45,547 nt of DNA from an uncultured Muribaculum sp. (GTDB taxonomy: Bacteria > Bacteroidota > Bacteroidia > Bacteroidales > Muribaculaceae): positions 1-45,547 of the forward strand of contig NZ_CAJTYX010000024.1 in the NCBI RefSeq assembly GCF_910583865.1. The letters run 5' to 3'. The position numbers and the translations under genes are program-made. Position 1 is the first letter of the stretch. Each line of letters starts with the position of its first letter. The notes beneath the pieces are model-generated. The model saw nothing but the letters and a program-made list of their open reading frames with translations. It did not search any database and was not told where the DNA came from. This document shows positions 17,117-25,672 of the stretch, piece by piece.

Positions 17117-18898
17117 ATGAAAAATATATCCAGATACATCGCGATAGGTATCCTTGCGCTGGCATCGACCTCCTGTCTCGACCTCGATCCCAAGGACACC
17201 CTGGCCGACCCGGCCTTATGGCAGAGCGAGGGCGATTTCCAGAATTTCGCCAACAAATTCTACGACTATCTCCCCAACTTCTCTCAGGTCTACGACGGCA
17301 ACATTCACTCCGACATGCGTTCCGACTTGATGCGACATGCCACAGGCGGCAACAACTCATACTCCACAGGCAACTACAACATGGATGCCGGCGACGGCGA
17401 CTACACAAATGCATACAAGCAGATACGCCGCACCACTCTTCTTATCGAGAAAGCGGAAGGCTATGCCAACAAGACGGAGATTCGTCAGGCACTCGGCGAG
17501 GCTTACTTCTTCCGCGCATGGTCATATTTCGGTCTTGTGCAGAAATTCGGCGACGTCATCCTCGTGAAGCATTCCCTCGACACCGACGATCCCCTCCTTT
17601 CCGCCGGGCGCAACGACCGTGGGGAAGTGGTCGATTTCATAATCAGCGACCTTGAGAACGCCATCGTCAATCTACGCTCCGTCTCTGAAATAGAGGAAGG
17701 GCGCGTCAGCACCGAGGGTGCTTCCGCATTCCTGAGCCGCGTGGCCCTCTACGAAGGTACATGGCAGAAGTTCCGTGGCAACGAGACCCGCGCCCACGGT
17801 CTCCTTGACATCGCCGTAAAGGCCGCCAAGACCGTTATCGACAGCCGCAAATATGAGATTTTCGAGCCGGCATCACTCGGCGACGACGCTTACCGCTACA
17901 TGTTCATTCTTGAGAGCGGCGTTAAGTGCAATCCCGCCGGTCTCGACAAGAGCGCCAACAAGGAGTATATCATAAAGCGCTGCTTCGACATCACCCTAAA
18001 GACCACCGGTCAGAACCTCACCACAACCGCACTTGCCAATGTCTGGCTCGGCACCGCCAAGCTCGCCGACATGTATCTCTGCACCGACGGTCTCCCCACC
18101 ACCGAATCGGCCAAATTCCTCGGCTACGACAAGACGCGCAGCGAATGGGAAAACCGCGACAACCGCATGCACAACACCATGATGCGTCCCGGCGATACCT
18201 TCTGGAACAATACCAAGAACAACTGCCGCATCGACTGGAGCGGAAGCGAGGAGGAGATGAAACGCGCCAAGTACACCAACTTCACCCCCTGGGCGTCGGG
18301 CTACTTCATCTACAAGTGGGCTACTGAGCGCGAGTGCGCCGATCGCGACGAAAGCTACGACTTCCCCGTTCTCCGCTATGCCGAGGTGCTGCTCAACTAT
18401 GCCGAGGCTCTGTATGAGCGCGACGGAAGGATTTCCGACGAGGATCTCAACATCTCCATCAACAAGACACGTCTGCGCGTCAACAAGACCAACGGCATGC
18501 CCGGTCTTTCCAACGGGCTGGTAAACGCCCACGGTCTCGACATGCGAGCCGAGATACGCCGCGAGCGCACCGTCGAGCTTTTCCAGGAGGGTTTCCGTAT
18601 CGACGACCTCAAGCGCTGGAAAACCGCAGAGAGCGAGATGCCAAAGGACCAGCTCGGCATACGCTGGCAGGGTGAGTGGACCACAGCTATGGCCAACCAT
18701 GGAGGTTATAACCTCGACGCGCAGAACCATATCATCTTGCAGACGGGACGTGTGTTCGAGCAGAAGCACTATCTCTATCCTCTCCCCGTCGACCAGCAGC
18801 AGCTCAATCCCAATCTCGGCCAGAACGAAGGATGGCCCAAGGTGGGCGGCACATTCACGAAAGATCCGACCAATGAAGATGACACTAAAGAAGAATAA
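17117..18898 (+). CDS. SusD/RagB-like surface glycan-binding lipoprotein
   Basis: A 593-residue lipoprotein with lipobox (LASTSC, Cys20). The frame is open from 17006 but that part overlaps susC, and ATG 17117 gives the signal peptide. The N-terminal region holds the TPR-like helices (YKQIRRTTLLIEKAEGY, RQALGEAYFFRAWSYFGLVQKFGDVIL), and the C-terminal RagB/SusD part has LRYAEVLLNYAEAL, IRRERTVELFQEGFRIDDLKRW and the final YLYPLPVDQQQLNPN. It caps the SusC barrel and binds the glycan at the cell surface. Same operon as susC and the next lipoprotein. Confidence 0.96.
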   Translation: MKNISRYIAIGILALASTSCLDLDPKDTLADPALWQSEGDFQNFANKFYDYLPNFSQVYDGNIHSDMRSDLMRHATGGNNSYSTGNYNMDAGDGDYTNAYKQIRRTTLLIEKAEGYANKTEIRQALGEAYFFRAWSYFGLVQKFGDVILVKHSLDTDDPLLSAGRNDRGEVVDFIISDLENAIVNLRSVSEIEEGRVSTEGASAFLSRVALYEGTWQKFRGNETRAHGLLDIAVKAAKTVIDSRKYEIFEPASLGDDAYRYMFILESGVKCNPAGLDKSANKEYIIKRCFDITLKTTGQNLTTTALANVWLGTAKLADMYLCTDGLPTTESAKFLGYDKTRSEWENRDNRMHNTMMRPGDTFWNNTKNNCRIDWSGSEEEMKRAKYTNFTPWASGYFIYKWATERECADRDESYDFPVLRYAEVLLNYAEALYERDGRISDEDLNISINKTRLRVNKTNGMPGLSNGLVNAHGLDMRAEIRRERTVELFQEGFRIDDLKRWKTAESEMPKDQLGIRWQGEWTTAMANHGGYNLDAQNHIILQTGRVFEQKHYLYPLPVDQQQLNPNLGQNEGWPKVGGTFTKDPTNEDDTKEE

Positions 18899-18903
18899 TC
18901 ATT

Positions 18904-20367
18904 ATGAAAAATAAAAATAATATCCTTGGTCTCGCGGCGCTGACCGCCATGGCGGTCTCCGTTGCCGCCTGTAGCGACAACGAGAAGGAGCTTACCCTTA
19001 ATGCCCCTGCGGCAAACCTCCTTCAGGAGATAAAGTTCGAGGTAAGCGAAGTGCTCCCTCTCGCCGTGGGGATGGACTCCCTGTTAGTGTGGAGCGCCAC
19101 ACCTCAGGACGCCGATGACAACACGGTCATATTCACCTCGTCCGACCCCGCTGTGGCGAGTGTCGATCAGGAGGGACGCATCTCCGCCCACGCCATAGGA
19201 CAGGCACAGATTACGGCACATTCCTCCATGGGCTTCAAGATCAACGAGGCCGAAGCTACCGTGACTGTCGACGTGATTCCCGAAGTGATAAAGGCCACAT
19301 CGATCAATGTGGAGAACACTACCAAGCTCAGCGACGACGGAATGATTTACGTCACCGACAAGCTACAGCTCAAGGCAACAATCCTTCCGGATAACCACAC
19401 ATATTCCTATCTTACATGGCATTCCGACAACGAGGAGGTCGCTACCGTCAATGCCGACGGACTCGTGGATTGCGTGGGCGTGGGATCGACACGGATCATC
19501 GCCAAGGCGCATGACCGCTCGGGAGTGCAGGGTATCTTCAACCTTGAGGTGAAGCCCTACATCGCTATCGAAAAGGTTGAGATCGCTCCGCTCGACGGGC
19601 CTATATGCATCTCGCGTGGTGAGGTGGCCCTCAATGTCACCTACACCCCGGCCAACGGCACTGTCGGTTCCGTGGAATGGAGTTCTCTTGATGAGAGTGT
19701 CGTGAAGGTCAACCGTGGTGTGGTCACTCCCACCGGATTCGGCACCGCCAGCGTCATAGCCAAGTGCATCTCTACCGGCGAAGAGGTTTCGACTACCGTC
19801 ACCGTCGAGCCGGGCCTGTGGATCTGGGATGCCGAGAACAAGTGGGGCGAGACTCTCCAGAGCAACTGGAAGTGGATTCCATCCAATGACCAGGCTCCCG
19901 ACGAACGCCTTGAGAAGTACTGGCGCATACATTTCCCTGATGCCGGCACCGGCAAATGGCGTCGTGACTTCAAACTCAACTGTTCGGAGAAGGCTCCGGT
20001 TTATCTCGGTATCGTGAAGTATCCCGTGCTTGCCATACGATGCACCGCTTATGCAGGTGGCAACTTCAAGAGCGACTTCGCCACGGTGTCCGGATTTGAC
20101 AAGCCCGGTGAGATCAACCCCAAGCAGGGTATCGAACTGGCCGACGGTACGCGCCTGATGATCTTCAATGTCGGAGGCAAGCTGGCAGGCAAGGGCTACG
20201 ATCTCGTGCCGTTCAGGATATTCCAGTTCAAGGTGGCCGACATCCCCAATGGAAGCGTAGACAAGGCTTCCCCGTGGTACGACGTGTATTGGATCCGCAC
20301 GTTCGAGAGCGAGGATGCAGCCAAGGCGTTTGCAAATCAGGACGTAATCGATAATCCGAGAAATTAA
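18904..20367 (+). CDS. Surface lipoprotein with Big_2 repeats and DUF4979-like C-terminus (putative glycan-binding protein)
   Basis: A 487-residue lipoprotein (lipobox SVAAC, Cys23) placed six bases after susD. Three Ig-like Big_2 repeats can be read (about residues 40-125, 130-215, 218-300), each with the pattern WxSxDxxVAxVxxxGxIxAxGxGxAxITA. The C-terminal part (about 305-487; WIWDAENKWGETL, KWRRDFKLN, DVYWIRTFESEDAAKAFA) resembles DUF4979, a domain found in surface proteins of these loci. The position third in the operon and the build fit a surface glycan-binding protein (SusE/F position). No catalytic motif is seen. Confidence 0.85.
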   Translation: MKNKNNILGLAALTAMAVSVAACSDNEKELTLNAPAANLLQEIKFEVSEVLPLAVGMDSLLVWSATPQDADDNTVIFTSSDPAVASVDQEGRISAHAIGQAQITAHSSMGFKINEAEATVTVDVIPEVIKATSINVENTTKLSDDGMIYVTDKLQLKATILPDNHTYSYLTWHSDNEEVATVNADGLVDCVGVGSTRIIAKAHDRSGVQGIFNLEVKPYIAIEKVEIAPLDGPICISRGEVALNVTYTPANGTVGSVEWSSLDESVVKVNRGVVTPTGFGTASVIAKCISTGEEVSTTVTVEPGLWIWDAENKWGETLQSNWKWIPSNDQAPDERLEKYWRIHFPDAGTGKWRRDFKLNCSEKAPVYLGIVKYPVLAIRCTAYAGGNFKSDFATVSGFDKPGEINPKQGIELADGTRLMIFNVGGKLAGKGYDLVPFRIFQFKVADIPNGSVDKASPWYDVYWIRTFESEDAAKAFANQDVIDNPRN

Positions 20368-20381
20368 ATAATGATAATCGT

Positions 20382-20424
20382 GCAGGAAGGGCGGAGTCCC
20401 TTCACGGAAACCGTCCTTTCCTGC
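20382..20424 (+). terminator. Intercistronic hairpin in the utilisation locus
   Basis: GCAGGAAGGGCGG (20382-20394) pairs with CCGTCCTTTCCTGC (20411-20424) with one or two bulges. It lies between the surface lipoprotein and the lyase gene. No T run follows, so it may be a partial terminator or an mRNA-stability element that sets the enzyme level apart from that of SusC/SusD. Confidence 0.45.
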
Positions 20425-20444
20425 TCACCATAATACCAGACACA

Positions 20445-21839
20445 ATGAAATCAGCAATATATAGCGCATTGATGGCGGCCGTGGCGATTGTCGCCCTGCC
20501 ATCCTGCAACGAAATCGAGGACGGTGTCACCGATATCGATTCATGGCCCTCTCCGGGCGGTGAAACCGAAGTCTATGAACCAAAGACCTACAATCTCTCC
20601 AACCATCCCTGCATACTCCACACGCGTACCGACATCGACTATGTGAAGGCGCATCTCGGCCGGGAGCCGTGGGCCGGAGGATATCAGAAGCTCCTAAACA
20701 GCGGGTTCAGCAACAATGTCCGCAAGGCATCACCATGGGAGTATCTTGCACGTCTGGATGCCAACAACTGGGCCGAGGGTGGAGGCCGCTGGAAGGATGC
20801 CGGTCTGGAGGAGTACTACAAGCCGGGTATTCAGAACAGCTACATGGATCTCGCCCGTGATGCCGCCGCGGCCTATCAGCTGGGTCTGAAATGGCAGCTT
20901 GGCGGCGATACACAGGCCGCACAGACTGCCGTGAAGCTCCTTGAGGACTGGGCTTCGGTCAACAAGGGTGTGCTTCTCGGCAAGATAAAGTGGAAGGACG
21001 ATGTGATAGACTCCAACGAGTATCTGATGTTGTTCCAGATCCATCACGTGGCCAACGCCGCCGAACTGCTGCGCGACTACAATAACTGGGGCGCTTCCGA
21101 GGGCTTCAGGAAGGTGGTCGACTGGCTCACGGGCTCATGGTATCCTTTCGCGCATTCTTTCCTTGAAAAGAACGTCGGCGACCACTGGTGGATGAACTGG
21201 GATCTTGCCGCGATGACAGCCATAATCTCCGTGGGCATACTTGCCGAGGACAATGACATGGTCAACGAGGCTATCCTGCGCTTCAAGCAGAGCGAAGGCC
21301 CCGGATGTCTCGGCGGCAAAGGTGTGATCGGTGTCTTTGAGGACCCGTCCGGTTCCGGCGAGATGCTGGCACAAGGCAACGAGGCAGGCCGCGACCAGGG
21401 CCACAACACCCTATGTGCCGTGCTCGTAGGCTACTTCTGCCAGATGGCCTACAATATAGGTGAGGATCTTTTCGCCTTCAAGGATAACCGTGCCGTGGCT
21501 TTCGCCCAGTATGTGGCAAAGTACAACAATCCCAACGGGACCGACAAGCCGGCGAGCGCCGACGACGCGTTCTTCAAGTATCCCGAAAGCTCCCTCCCGT
21601 TCACCACATATACCTACTCCGGCAACAGCATGACCAAGATGGGTTCGGCCGGACGTGGTGAGGTGCGTCCTGGATGGGACATCTGGGCAAGCTATTGCAA
21701 GGCCCACGGTATTACCGGTAAGTATGTTTCGGAATATGCCGAGAAGTATCGTCCCGACGGCGGTTGCGGTCAGTACGGCACCAACTCCGGCGGCTTCGAC
21801 CAGATCGGATTCTCCACCCTCATGTATTATCGTGAATAG
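20445..21839 (+). CDS. Alginate-lyase-family polysaccharide lyase, lipoprotein
   Basis: A 464-residue lipoprotein (lipobox LPSC, Cys21). The mature part is an alpha/alpha-barrel-type sequence typical of the alginate lyase superfamily (PF05426-like; PL38 and PL5 are the nearest classes I can think of). Key stretches are NHPCILHTRTDIDYVK near 53-68, ESN-like DSNEYLMLFQIHHVANAAELLR near 189-210, HWWMNWDLAAMTAI near 247-260, and NEAGRDQGHN near 312-321, where Asn, Arg and His residues act in beta-elimination in the family. It would cut a uronic-acid-containing polysaccharide at the cell surface for the adjacent SusC/SusD pair. The substrate (alginate, glucuronan or another uronate polymer) cannot be read from the sequence. 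Confidence 0.82.
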   Translation: MKSAIYSALMAAVAIVALPSCNEIEDGVTDIDSWPSPGGETEVYEPKTYNLSNHPCILHTRTDIDYVKAHLGREPWAGGYQKLLNSGFSNNVRKASPWEYLARLDANNWAEGGGRWKDAGLEEYYKPGIQNSYMDLARDAAAAYQLGLKWQLGGDTQAAQTAVKLLEDWASVNKGVLLGKIKWKDDVIDSNEYLMLFQIHHVANAAELLRDYNNWGASEGFRKVVDWLTGSWYPFAHSFLEKNVGDHWWMNWDLAAMTAIISVGILAEDNDMVNEAILRFKQSEGPGCLGGKGVIGVFEDPSGSGEMLAQGNEAGRDQGHNTLCAVLVGYFCQMAYNIGEDLFAFKDNRAVAFAQYVAKYNNPNGTDKPASADDAFFKYPESSLPFTTYTYSGNSMTKMGSAGRGEVRPGWDIWASYCKAHGITGKYVSEYAEKYRPDGGCGQYGTNSGGFDQIGFSTLMYYRE

Positions 21840-21862
21840 TACTTGTCTCCTCACAGGTTTCC

Positions 21863-21927
21863 AAATATCTATATTAAAGAAAATGTGACGACCGTCGGTC
21901 GTCACATTTTCTTTAATATAGATATTT
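21863..21927. terminator. 65-bp near-perfect palindrome, bidirectional terminator candidate
   Basis: Arms of 31 bases (21863-21893 and 21897-21927) are exact reverse complements around GTC. It lies between the convergent ends of the lyase gene (stop at 21839) and fbp (stop at 21942), where a bidirectional terminator is expected. Its arms end in AT-rich blocks that give a T-rich tract in either direction. The length and perfection exceed the other hairpins of this window. Confidence 0.7.
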
Positions 21928-21941
21928 CGTTCATTATGCTA

Positions 21942-23957
21942 TTATTGATGCGGCTTGCTTGTGGTGCGTTCCTTGATCATGCCCGTGCGGTAGGCATAGA
22001 GCAGTTCCATCAGCTCCTCGATCTGTGCCGACAGCTCGCGCCCCTTGTCGGTGTCGCGCACGCGCATCCTGTGGTTGGTCAGTTCTACGAGCTGCGTGGT
22101 GCTCACGATGTCGGTACCGTTGTGTATGGCCTCCTCGGTGGAACTGAACGGTTCGTGCTGCACGAGCTGGAATCCCCGGCTGTGGTAGACGAGCGTGTAG
22201 CCCGCTATGCCTGTCGTGTCGTGGTAGGCTTTGGCGAAACCGCCGTCAATCACCATCAGTTTGCCGTTGGCTCTCACCGGTGTCTCACCTTTGCTGATGC
22301 GCACCGGTACATGGCCGTTGATGATGTGGCGGTGTTCACCTTCCACCCCGAAGGCATCGAGTATCATGTCGCACACTTTCTCGTCGTTGCGAAGCTCGTA
22401 GTAGTTCCCTTTCTCTTCGCGGTGTGTCTCCTTGTCGTCGATAAAATATCGTTCGAAGGTCGCCATCTTTGATTTGTCGAAAAGCGGGGAATCCGGTCCG
22501 CACCAAAGGTACCAGTAGTAGTCTATGGCAAAATCCTTCTCATCGGGCGCGGTGTCGTTGTTGAATGCCGCGCGCATCGTCATGCCTATACGTGTGAACA
22601 GCTCGCGCCCTTTGTATCTGCCGCCGCGTAGCTCCACCTCTTTGAGCGTGCCGTCGGCGTTGAGCGGCATTGAGGCGTGGAAAAGGAGGTTGGAGTTGCA
22701 CACTGTGTACATGCATCCGTGCGACAGTATGCACTGGATATGCTTCCTCAGCCTCTCGCTTATCATGAACGAATGGTGGAGTTTGCTGACGAGTTCCTGT
22801 TCCTCCTGTGTCAGGCGGTAGGGATCGTCAGGGTCGACTGTGGGGAAGAGGGAATCCTTCAGCGGATATTCCTTGCCGCCGATGGTTATTACCGACCGCG
22901 CGGTGTCGAGCTTGTCGAGAAGCTTGCGTGACTGCATTCCCCATTCCGGACGCTTGTCGGCGAGCCGGCCTTCGAGCTTGAACTGTATTATGGCGATGGC
23001 CTTGTGCATCTGGGCGAGCAGGCGGCGTGTCTTGTCGTCGAAGAGTATGTCGTCATTGTTCAGGCGTGGCTTGAAGTTCTCGCAGGGGTCGTCGGCATAT
23101 GTCTCCATGGCGAATGTGGCGAGCGGCACGAGGTTTATCCCGTAGCCGTCCTCAAGGGTGGCCATGTTGCCGTAGCGCAGGGAGAGCCGCAGCACGTTGG
23201 CGATGCAGGCGTCGTTGCCTGCGGCCGCGCCCATCCAGAGCGCGTCGTGGTTGCCCCACTGCATGTCGAAGTGCCCGTAGTCGCAGAGGGTGTCCATGAT
23301 TATGTGGGCGCCCGGCCCGCGGTCGAACACGTCGCCCAGTATGTGGAGCAGGTCGATGCTCAGGCGCTGTATCACATTGCACATGGCGACGATGAACGCG
23401 TCGGCCTGACCCGTGAGGATTATCGTCTCGATGATGCGGTTGAAATATGCCTGCTTGTCGTCGTCCGAGGGCGATTCGTGCAGCAACTCCTCTATTATGT
23501 AGGCGAACTCCTTGGGAAGGGCCTTGCGCACTTTCGAGCGTGTGTATTTCGACGATACCGATTGGAGCACCCTCACGAGCTGGTGCAGGGTGATGTTGTA
23601 GAAGTTGTCCAGCTCCTTCTCCTCGGCTTTCATCAGTTCCAGCTTCCTTTCCGGATAGTAGATGAGTGTGCACAGGCTTTTGATGTCGTCGTCGCGCATG
23701 GAGTTGCCGTATATCTCCTTTACCTTGCGCTTGATGTTGCCCGACGCGTTTTTGAGTATGTGCCTGAACGCCTCATGCTCGCCGTGTATGTCGGCGATGA
23801 AGTGCTCCGTACCTTTAGGCAGGTTGAGTATCGCCTCAAGGTTGATGATTTCGGTCGATGCCGCGCTCACGTTGGGGAAATTGTTTGAGAGCAGTTCGAG
23901 CACGCGACGGTCGTTCTTGACTTTTTCAAGGGTATATGGTTGGGCTACAGGTGACAT
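21942..23957 (-). CDS. fbp: Class III fructose-1,6-bisphosphatase
   Basis: Hydrolyses fructose 1,6-bisphosphate to fructose 6-phosphate, a gluconeogenic step in the cytoplasm. At 671 residues it has the size of the class III (Firmicutes/Bacteroidetes) enzyme. The metallophosphatase motifs are visible: HFIADIHGEHEAF, LLHILGDVFDRGPGAH (GDxxDRG), MQWGNHDALWMGAAAG (GNHD), and a late INGHVPVRISKGETPVRANGKLMVIDGGFAKAYH with the GH box. Start at 23957 gives the normal MSPVAQPYTLEKVKNDRRVLELLS. A TATATTTG promoter element lies 60 bases upstream. Confidence 0.95.
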   Translation of the reverse strand: MSPVAQPYTLEKVKNDRRVLELLSNNFPNVSAASTEIINLEAILNLPKGTEHFIADIHGEHEAFRHILKNASGNIKRKVKEIYGNSMRDDDIKSLCTLIYYPERKLELMKAEEKELDNFYNITLHQLVRVLQSVSSKYTRSKVRKALPKEFAYIIEELLHESPSDDDKQAYFNRIIETIILTGQADAFIVAMCNVIQRLSIDLLHILGDVFDRGPGAHIIMDTLCDYGHFDMQWGNHDALWMGAAAGNDACIANVLRLSLRYGNMATLEDGYGINLVPLATFAMETYADDPCENFKPRLNNDDILFDDKTRRLLAQMHKAIAIIQFKLEGRLADKRPEWGMQSRKLLDKLDTARSVITIGGKEYPLKDSLFPTVDPDDPYRLTQEEQELVSKLHHSFMISERLRKHIQCILSHGCMYTVCNSNLLFHASMPLNADGTLKEVELRGGRYKGRELFTRIGMTMRAAFNNDTAPDEKDFAIDYYWYLWCGPDSPLFDKSKMATFERYFIDDKETHREEKGNYYELRNDEKVCDMILDAFGVEGEHRHIINGHVPVRISKGETPVRANGKLMVIDGGFAKAYHDTTGIAGYTLVYHSRGFQLVQHEPFSSTEEAIHNGTDIVSTTQLVELTNHRMRVRDTDKGRELSAQIEELMELLYAYRTGMIKERTTSKPHQ

Positions 23958-24016
23958 ATGTCCGGATAAGAGGTGTGTGATGTCGGTTGTGTACTTGATT
24001 CGGGGTCGGTATTATG

Positions 24017-24024
24017 CAAATATA
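24017..24024 (-). promoter_or_regulatory. -7 promoter element of fbp (TATATTTG)
   Basis: TATATTTG on the minus strand, 60 bases before the fbp start, fits TAnnTTTG exactly. No clear -33 TTTG is present at the usual distance. Confidence 0.5.
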
Positions 24025-24110
24025 AGCCATTGCACCGACGTTTTGCGACGAAAGCGTGAATCTTTCAGATTTATTAACGTATCTATGCCTCCAATGGTTG
24101 GTGCGGGTAT

Positions 24111-24161
24111 AAAAAACTCCGCCGGGCGTGATGGAAAATCTTTTCCATTACGTCCGGCGGA
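24111..24161 (-). terminator. Intrinsic terminator of the MFS transporter gene
   Basis: Arms 24118-24138 and 24141-24161 pair over 21 bases with two wobble positions and a two-base loop. On the minus strand a run of six T (24116-24111) follows after one base, the classical form of a factor-independent terminator, 28 bases after the gene's stop. Confidence 0.85.
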
Positions 24162-24188
24162 TATGTCTGTATATGAACTATATGGGTG

Positions 24189-25577
24189 TCAGAATGGCTC
24201 GTTCTCCTCTTCGAGGGGATCGACCGCGACAGCATGCTTTTCGGCATAGGTCTCGCGGATGGTGAACACGCAGAATGCGCCGATAACCAACAGTACGCCT
24301 GCAAAGACTATCATGTTGAGCTGGTGCATGCCTCCGAACATCTTGAAGATGACGCCTCCGAGCACTGCGGCTACGATCTGCGGGATGGTTATTGTGCCGT
24401 TGAACAGTCCGAGATATGCGCCCATGTGCTTTCCGCTTATGGAGTTGGTGAGGATGGTGAAAGGCATGGCGAGCATCGCTGCCCAGGCTGTCCCTACGAG
24501 GAAATAGCTGATGAAAAGCATCCATTTGTCTGTGAAGGCGAGCGTGGAGATGAATCCTATGCCGCCGATCAGGAGCGACAGGCAGTAGGCCATGCGGCGG
24601 TTGGCGAAACGCGGGAGTATGGCGGCCCATACCACCGACCCGATCGCCTGTACGGCGAAGAGTATGCCATTCCAGTTGCCGGCCTCCTGATAGAGGGCCT
24701 TGTTGGCGGGATCGTTGGCGAGCGCCGGATCGGGATTCCATCCGAAAGCCTGCTCGGCTATCCCTCCGGCGTTGTAGGTCCACATGTACATGAACGCGCA
24801 CCAGCAGAAGAACTGAACGAGCCCTACCGTCCAGAACACCTTGGGTGCCTTGACCAGGAGCTTGACGAAGTTGGTTTTCTCCTGCGCCTGCTCCTCGGTT
24901 ATGCCGTGGTAGGCGGCATACTCCTTCGGGGGCATCTCCTTTACCTTGAAGAAGGTGTAGGCCACGCAGGCTATCAGGATGGCCGCGCCTCCGTAGAATG
25001 AGAATGTCACCGAATCGGGCACACGGTTGCCGGGGGCGTCATTGCTTATGCCTATCCATGCGAGTACGAACGGGAATATGAATCCGACTACCGAGCCGGC
25101 GTTGCACAGGAAGCTCTGGATAGAATAGGCGAGTCCTTTCTGCTTTTCGTTTACCATGTCGCCCACGAGCATCTTGAACGGCTGCATGGAAATGTTGATC
25201 GACACGTCGAGCATCATGAGGGAGAATGCCCCGAAAATCAGCGCTCCCGCCACGGCGAAATGGAAACTTCCCGCATTGGGGAGGAGGCACATCACGATTA
25301 CCGCCAGTATGGAGCCGAAAAGCAGGTAGGGTAGCCGGCGTCCGAACCTGTTCCAGGTCTTGTCGCTCATGGTGCCGATGATCGGCTGTATCACAAGGCC
25401 GGCCAAAGGCGGGAGTATCCAGAAGTAGCTGAGGTTGTGGGGGTCGGCGCCGAGTGTCTGGAATATGCGTGATATGTTGGCGCTCTGCAGCGCATAGGCG
25501 ATCTGCACTCCGAAAAATCCGAAGCTCAGATTCCACAGCTTCCAGAATCCCAGATCGGGCTTGGATATGGTTCTCAT
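24189..25577 (-). CDS. MFS sugar transporter, SLC45/GPH-like
   Basis: A 462-residue inner-membrane carrier with about 12 membrane segments. The start at 25577 (MRTISKPDLGFWKLWNLSFGFFGVQIAYALQ is the beginning of the family) is preferred to 25661. Family motifs are SANISRIFQTLGADP, PPLAGLVIQPIIGTMSDKTWNRFGRRLPY (loop 2-3) and DVSINISMQPFKMLVGDMV. Relatives in Bacteroidetes carry maltose or other disaccharides. The pullulanase gene lies directly upstream on the same strand, which supports import of maltose or malto-oligosaccharides released from alpha-glucan. A hairpin at 25619-25662 separates the two genes, so they may be controlled apart. Confidence 0.9.
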   Translation of the reverse strand: MRTISKPDLGFWKLWNLSFGFFGVQIAYALQSANISRIFQTLGADPHNLSYFWILPPLAGLVIQPIIGTMSDKTWNRFGRRLPYLLFGSILAVIVMCLLPNAGSFHFAVAGALIFGAFSLMMLDVSINISMQPFKMLVGDMVNEKQKGLAYSIQSFLCNAGSVVGFIFPFVLAWIGISNDAPGNRVPDSVTFSFYGGAAILIACVAYTFFKVKEMPPKEYAAYHGITEEQAQEKTNFVKLLVKAPKVFWTVGLVQFFCWCAFMYMWTYNAGGIAEQAFGWNPDPALANDPANKALYQEAGNWNGILFAVQAIGSVVWAAILPRFANRRMAYCLSLLIGGIGFISTLAFTDKWMLFISYFLVGTAWAAMLAMPFTILTNSISGKHMGAYLGLFNGTITIPQIVAAVLGGVIFKMFGGMHQLNMIVFAGVLLVIGAFCVFTIRETYAEKHAVAVDPLEEENEPF

Positions 25578-25618
25578 GTTGAGGGTTTTAAAATGACAAA
25601 TAATATCTTTAGAAACAC

Positions 25619-25662
25619 TTTGCAGGGAGTTGCCGCATGGACTTACGGCATCTCCCTGCAAA
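25619..25662 (-). terminator. Hairpin after the pullulanase gene
   Basis: Arms 25619-25635 and 25646-25662 match at 16 of 17 positions around a 10-base loop, 10 bases after the pullulanase stop (minus strand). The sequence after it is only moderately T-rich. It lies within the leader region of the MFS gene. Confidence 0.65.
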
Positions 25663-25672
25663 AATACTGATT

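Noticed and set aside
23004..23888. 294-codon plus-strand frame opposite fbp
   Set aside because: Composition is Val/Glu/His-rich in the manner of antisense frames and fbp is intact on the other strand.
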